The position numbers and the translations under genes are program-made. 16,742 bases of DNA, from contig DUOF01000063.1 of the NCBI GenBank assembly GCA_012839015.1, positions 1-16,742 on the forward strand, written 5' to 3'. Positions 14,694 to 16,742 of this stretch are shown here, in pieces. Below the pieces are notes generated by a model, which saw only the letters and a program-made list of their open reading frames with translations, ran no database searches and was not told the DNA's origin. This DNA comes from a bacterium. GTDB lineage: Bacteria > Bacillota_I > Bacilli_A > RFN20 > DUOF01. The stretch's first letter is position 1. Each line of letters starts with the position of its first letter.

Positions 14694-14715
14694 TATTTAG
14701 CGAGTGGGTGAAAGT

Positions 14716-14865
14716 ATGCGAGATAAAGTTATATTAATATGCAATGAGTGTTTATCACGTAATTATAATACTACCCGTAAAAAATTTGATGTAAGCAAAA
14801 AATTAGAAGTAAATAAGTTTTGTCCTAGATGTAATAAACATACATTACACAAAGAAAGCAAGTAG
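14716..14865 (+). CDS. rpmG: 50S ribosomal protein L33, zinc-binding form
   Basis: A 49-residue protein of the large ribosomal subunit. It begins MRDKVILICNECLSRNYNTT and has the basic middle RKKFDVSKKLEVNKFCPRCNKHT. Two Cys-x2-Cys pairs (C9/C12 and C36/C39) show this is the zinc-ribbon form, which some bacteria exchange for a cysteine-free paralogue when zinc is scarce. Length and position just before secE-nusG are standard. The ribosome binding site is modest (GGGTG, 5 bp before the ATG). The TAG stop is part of the TAGGAGG site for secE. Confidence 0.95.
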   Translation: MRDKVILICNECLSRNYNTTRKKFDVSKKLEVNKFCPRCNKHTLHKESK

Positions 14866-14875
14866 GAGGTAACCC

Positions 14876-15124
14876 ATGAAAAAAATTCTTAACGCAATAA
14901 AAAAATTCTTTAGTTTCATTTTTAGAATGATAAAAGGTTTTTTTGTAGGTATAGTCAGATTTATAGTATTAGTCTTTCGCCAAATGAAGAAAATGAGATG
15001 GCCTAGTAAGAAACTAATTACTAGTTCTACTGTAGTAGTCTTAACATTTATGGTATTCATGGCTGTTGTTTTAACAGTTGGAGACTTCGTTATCATAAAC
15101 TTACTTCGTTTAATCAATTATTAG
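14876..15124 (+). CDS. secE: Preprotein translocase subunit SecE
   Basis: An 82-residue membrane subunit that clamps SecY in the SecYEG export channel. The family hallmark MRWPSKK (40-46) precedes the conserved transmembrane helix (about 49-77), which ends in GDFVIINLL. The N-terminal ~38 residues are unusually long for a Gram-positive SecE (about 60 residues in Bacillus). They form a hydrophobic, lysine/arginine-dotted stretch (FFSFIFRMIKGFFVGIVRFIVLVF), probably an amphipathic helix or an extra span. TAGGAGG (14863-14869) lies 6 bp before the ATG and overlaps the rpmG stop. nusG follows after 12 bp. Confidence 0.93.
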   Translation: MKKILNAIKKFFSFIFRMIKGFFVGIVRFIVLVFRQMKKMRWPSKKLITSSTVVVLTFMVFMAVVLTVGDFVIINLLRLINY

Positions 15125-15136
15125 GGAGATGAAATA

Positions 15137-15688
15137 ATGGAAAGTGCAAAAAAGAACTGGTATGTTGTTAATACATACTCAGGTCACGAAAATAAAGTTA
15201 GAATAAACTTAGAGAGAAGAATAGAAAACTTGGATATGCAAGATTATATTTTTAGGGTAATCGTTGCAGAACATCCAGAGCCTGTTTTAAAGGACGGACT
15301 TCCTACTGATAAAGTAAGGATGAAAAATACCTACCCTGGTTACTTATTTGTCGAAATGATTATGAGTGATGAAGCTTGGTATGTAGTTAGGAATACTCCA
15401 GGAGTAACTGGATTTATTGGATCAAGTGGTAGGGGCGCAAAACCGTTCCCAGTACCAAAAGAACAAATCGACTCTGTACTTAAGAGTGTCGGTGTTATTG
15501 AAGCTAATATGTTCTCTGATTATAAACCAGGAGACTTTGTTAAGATTCTTAGAGGTCCTCTAATGGGGAGTGAGGGAGTTATCCAGAGCGTAGATCCTAA
15601 TAAGAGTACTGTTAAAGTAAGTGCTGTATTCTTTGGAAGAGAAACAATAGTAGAAGTTGATTTTAGTGATGTAGATAAAGCACGATAA
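15137..15688 (+). CDS. nusG: Transcription termination/antitermination factor NusG
   Basis: A 183-residue factor that binds the RNA polymerase clamp and controls elongation and pausing. The N-terminal NGN domain is clear: KNWYVVNTYSGHENKV at 6-21, MKNTYPGYLFVEM at 62-74 and WYVVRNTPGVTGFIGS at 81-96. The C-terminal KOW domain spans about 127-180 with GDFVKILRGPLMGSEGVIQSVD (132-153). Full length with no insertions. It follows secE by 12 bp with a GGGAG site. Unusually, the next gene is not rplK but a TIM-barrel protein. Confidence 0.97.
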   Translation: MESAKKNWYVVNTYSGHENKVRINLERRIENLDMQDYIFRVIVAEHPEPVLKDGLPTDKVRMKNTYPGYLFVEMIMSDEAWYVVRNTPGVTGFIGSSGRGAKPFPVPKEQIDSVLKSVGVIEANMFSDYKPGDFVKILRGPLMGSEGVIQSVDPNKSTVKVSAVFFGRETIVEVDFSDVDKAR

Positions 15689-15716
15689 GAGCTTTTTAAA
15701 TACAGGATGGTTAAAC

Positions 15717-16541
15717 ATGGATATAGGAATAATGGTTCCATTTTTTACGGAAATTAGTATGAAAAGAAGACTAGAGCTTATTAAGGAAGCGGGATTTACC
15801 ACCTTCATGCTGTCTTTAGACCCAGCGCATGAAAAGTTTACTGCTTCACTAGGGAAAATTGTGGATCACTGTAATAAAATAGGTCTTAAGATAGTCTGTG
15901 GCCATGCACCTTATAAAGATCCAGATGTTAACGATTTCTGGTTAGAAGGGGAAGCAGGGGACTTGATTGAAAAAGAATTTACAAAAGTCCTATATACTGC
16001 TCATGAGTACGGGGTTTCCACCGTTGTTTATCATCTTCACTTTGAAAACGAAGTTAGCGTCAGTATGTCTGGTATTGAAAGACTAAAAAGAATGGTCGCA
16101 ATAGCAGAGAGATTGAATGTGAACATTGCCGTTGAAAACCTTTATAAATACGATGAATTAGGATACATATTTGATCATATTAAAAGTGATAATTTAGGTA
16201 TGTGTTATGATTGTGGACACGAAAACTTCTTGACCCCAAATGCAGACTTTATTTTTAAATATGGTGATAGACTAATGTCAACCCATATCCATGATAATAA
16301 TGGTTTGCAAGACCAGCATAAAACCCCGTTTACGGGTAGTATAGATTGGGAAAATATAGCTAAGGGTCTAGCAAACGCTAATAATGTATCCCTGGAAGCT
16401 GAGGTAAGAATCTATCGCCCAGAAGGCAAGGATAAAATAACTGAGGAAGAATTGCTAGAGTTATTAAAAAAGGAATATAGCGCCATGAAAAGATTAGCCA
16501 CTATGGTGGAGGCTAATAAGGAAAGAGAATTAGTTAAATAG
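15717..16541 (+). CDS. TIM-barrel protein of the xylose isomerase / AP endonuclease 2 superfamily
   Basis: A 274-residue protein of the sugar-phosphate isomerase/epimerase type (IolE, IolI, UlaE and endonuclease IV share the fold). Expected metal-site residues are present: E140 in NIAVENLYKY, D165 and H168 in MCYDCGHENF, H190/H192 and D193 in STHIHDNNG, and E227/E229 followed by R231 in SLEAEVRIYR. H63 lies in CGHAPY. The fold class is clear but the substrate is not. Single-barrel length fits an isomerase or epimerase better than endonuclease IV, whose zinc site is more elaborate. AGGATGG lies 6 bp before the ATG, and only 28 bp separate it from nusG, so it may be read from the nusG transcript. 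It is followed by a strong terminator. Confidence 0.82.
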   Translation: MDIGIMVPFFTEISMKRRLELIKEAGFTTFMLSLDPAHEKFTASLGKIVDHCNKIGLKIVCGHAPYKDPDVNDFWLEGEAGDLIEKEFTKVLYTAHEYGVSTVVYHLHFENEVSVSMSGIERLKRMVAIAERLNVNIAVENLYKYDELGYIFDHIKSDNLGMCYDCGHENFLTPNADFIFKYGDRLMSTHIHDNNGLQDQHKTPFTGSIDWENIAKGLANANNVSLEAEVRIYRPEGKDKITEEELLELLKKEYSAMKRLATMVEANKERELVK

Positions 16542-16586
16542 ATAATAGTAAATACAATATAAAAGGATCGACTCAAACAGGTTGCT

Positions 16587-16634
16587 ATTTTATCTTGTTA
16601 GATGACAAAGTAAACGCAACTTAACAAATAAAAT
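16587..16634 (+). other. Upstream AT-rich hairpin before the terminator
   Basis: 16587-16600 pairs with 16622-16634 over 13 bp with a single bulged base. Only one pair is G-C, so it may be weak. Its loop holds 16611-16621, most of the segment that can alternatively pair with the terminator. Confidence 0.4.
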
Positions 16635-16652
16635 TATGATACATCTTGATTT

Positions 16653-16689
16653 AGACAACTTAAAGTTGCGTTTAAGTTGTCTTTTCTTT
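16653..16689 (+). terminator. Intrinsic terminator after the TIM-barrel gene
   Basis: A perfect 12-bp stem pairs 16653-16664 with 16671-16682 around a 6-nt loop, followed by the tail TTTTCTTT. The loop and inner stem (16663-16674) are also perfectly complementary over 12 bp to 16611-16622, so an alternative fold could block it. Confidence 0.85.
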
Positions 16690-16716
16690 GACATACATAG
16701 CAAAATATACCATAAT
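16688..16716 (+). promoter_or_regulatory. Strong promoter reading out of the window
   Basis: A consensus TTGACA (16688-16693), a 17-bp spacer and CATAAT (16711-16716) lie in the tail of the preceding terminator. Transcription would start near 16723. The gene it serves lies beyond the window; by cluster order it could be rplK, but this is not visible. Confidence 0.75.
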
Positions 16717-16742
16717 AAAAGTGCAAGAAAACTCGGTTGCCA

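Larger units (their letters stand above)
14484..14715 (+). other. 232-bp gap between the sigma factor gene and rpmG
   Basis: The gap holds a 12-bp palindrome containing a BamHI site (14484-14495) and a 7-bp hairpin (14572-14578 / 14593-14599) without a T tail. It also holds a 42-codon open frame (14500-14628) and the rpmG promoter. I see no tRNA cloverleaf and no convincing terminator after the sigma gene. It is where Bacillus-type clusters are normally compact. Confidence 0.6.

Noticed and set aside
14500..14715. tRNA gene between the sigma factor gene and rpmG
   Set aside because: No acceptor stem, T-loop or anticodon arm could be drawn in this stretch.
1..16742. Reading TGA as tryptophan (Mollicutes code)
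   Set aside because: All genes are full length under the standard code with TGG tryptophans, and none shows an in-frame TGA.
1..16742. Antisense ORFs of 60-93 codons on the minus strand
   Set aside because: They lie opposite firm genes, lack ribosome binding sites and have no recognisable protein content.
1..16742. Insertion sequence, prophage or CRISPR array
   Set aside because: No transposase, integrase, terminal inverted repeats or regularly spaced short repeats are present.

Overview
The window is about 16.7 kb of AT-rich bacterial chromosome with nearly all genes on the + strand. It looks like a low-G+C Firmicutes or Mollicutes-related lineage. The evidence is strong purine-rich ribosome binding sites (AAGGAGG type), intrinsic terminators with T tails, TTGACA/TATAAT-type promoters, and the order cysS - x - rlmB - sigH-like - rpmG - secE - nusG, which is the Bacillus-type cluster. 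Tryptophan is TGG throughout and no gene needs TGA read as sense, so the standard code fits, although no gene here ends in TGA. Rubrerythrin and phosphate acetyltransferase suggest an anaerobic or microaerophilic, acetate-forming metabolism. The species cannot be named from the sequence alone.

Layout. Positions 1-3353: the 3' part of a very large surface protein built of Ig-like domains with a C-terminal membrane anchor, closed by a terminator. Positions 3409-4056: a self-contained rubrerythrin gene with promoter and terminator. Positions 4106-6678: a three-gene operon of proteins I do not recognise, with its own promoter and terminator and tight coupling (6 to 14 bp gaps, depending on start, and 3 bp). 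Positions 6821-10021: a long membrane protein gene with a CvpA-like N-terminal region and a repeated ~70-85-residue unit. One in-frame TAA at 9320 interrupts it, and the frame stays open for a further 232 codons. Pta follows directly, with its ribosome binding site overlapping the stop codon. Positions 11103-15688: cysS, mgtC (overlapping by 1 bp), rlmB, a SigH-like sigma factor, a ~230-bp gap with a promoter, rpmG, secE and nusG. Positions 15717-16541: a TIM-barrel sugar isomerase/endonuclease-fold protein. Positions 16542-16742: a strong terminator with a competing upstream pairing, followed at once by a good promoter for a gene beyond the window.

How the genes work together. The second half is mostly translation and transcription housekeeping: tRNA charging, rRNA methylation, ribosomal protein L33, protein export and NusG. 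An MgtC-type membrane protein occupies the position where mini-RNase III lies in Bacillus. The first half is accessory: cell surface, oxidative stress and two unrecognised envelope or cytoplasmic systems. The best leads are the interrupted repeat protein upstream of pta, the orphan three-gene operon, and the mutually exclusive hairpins at 16587-16682.
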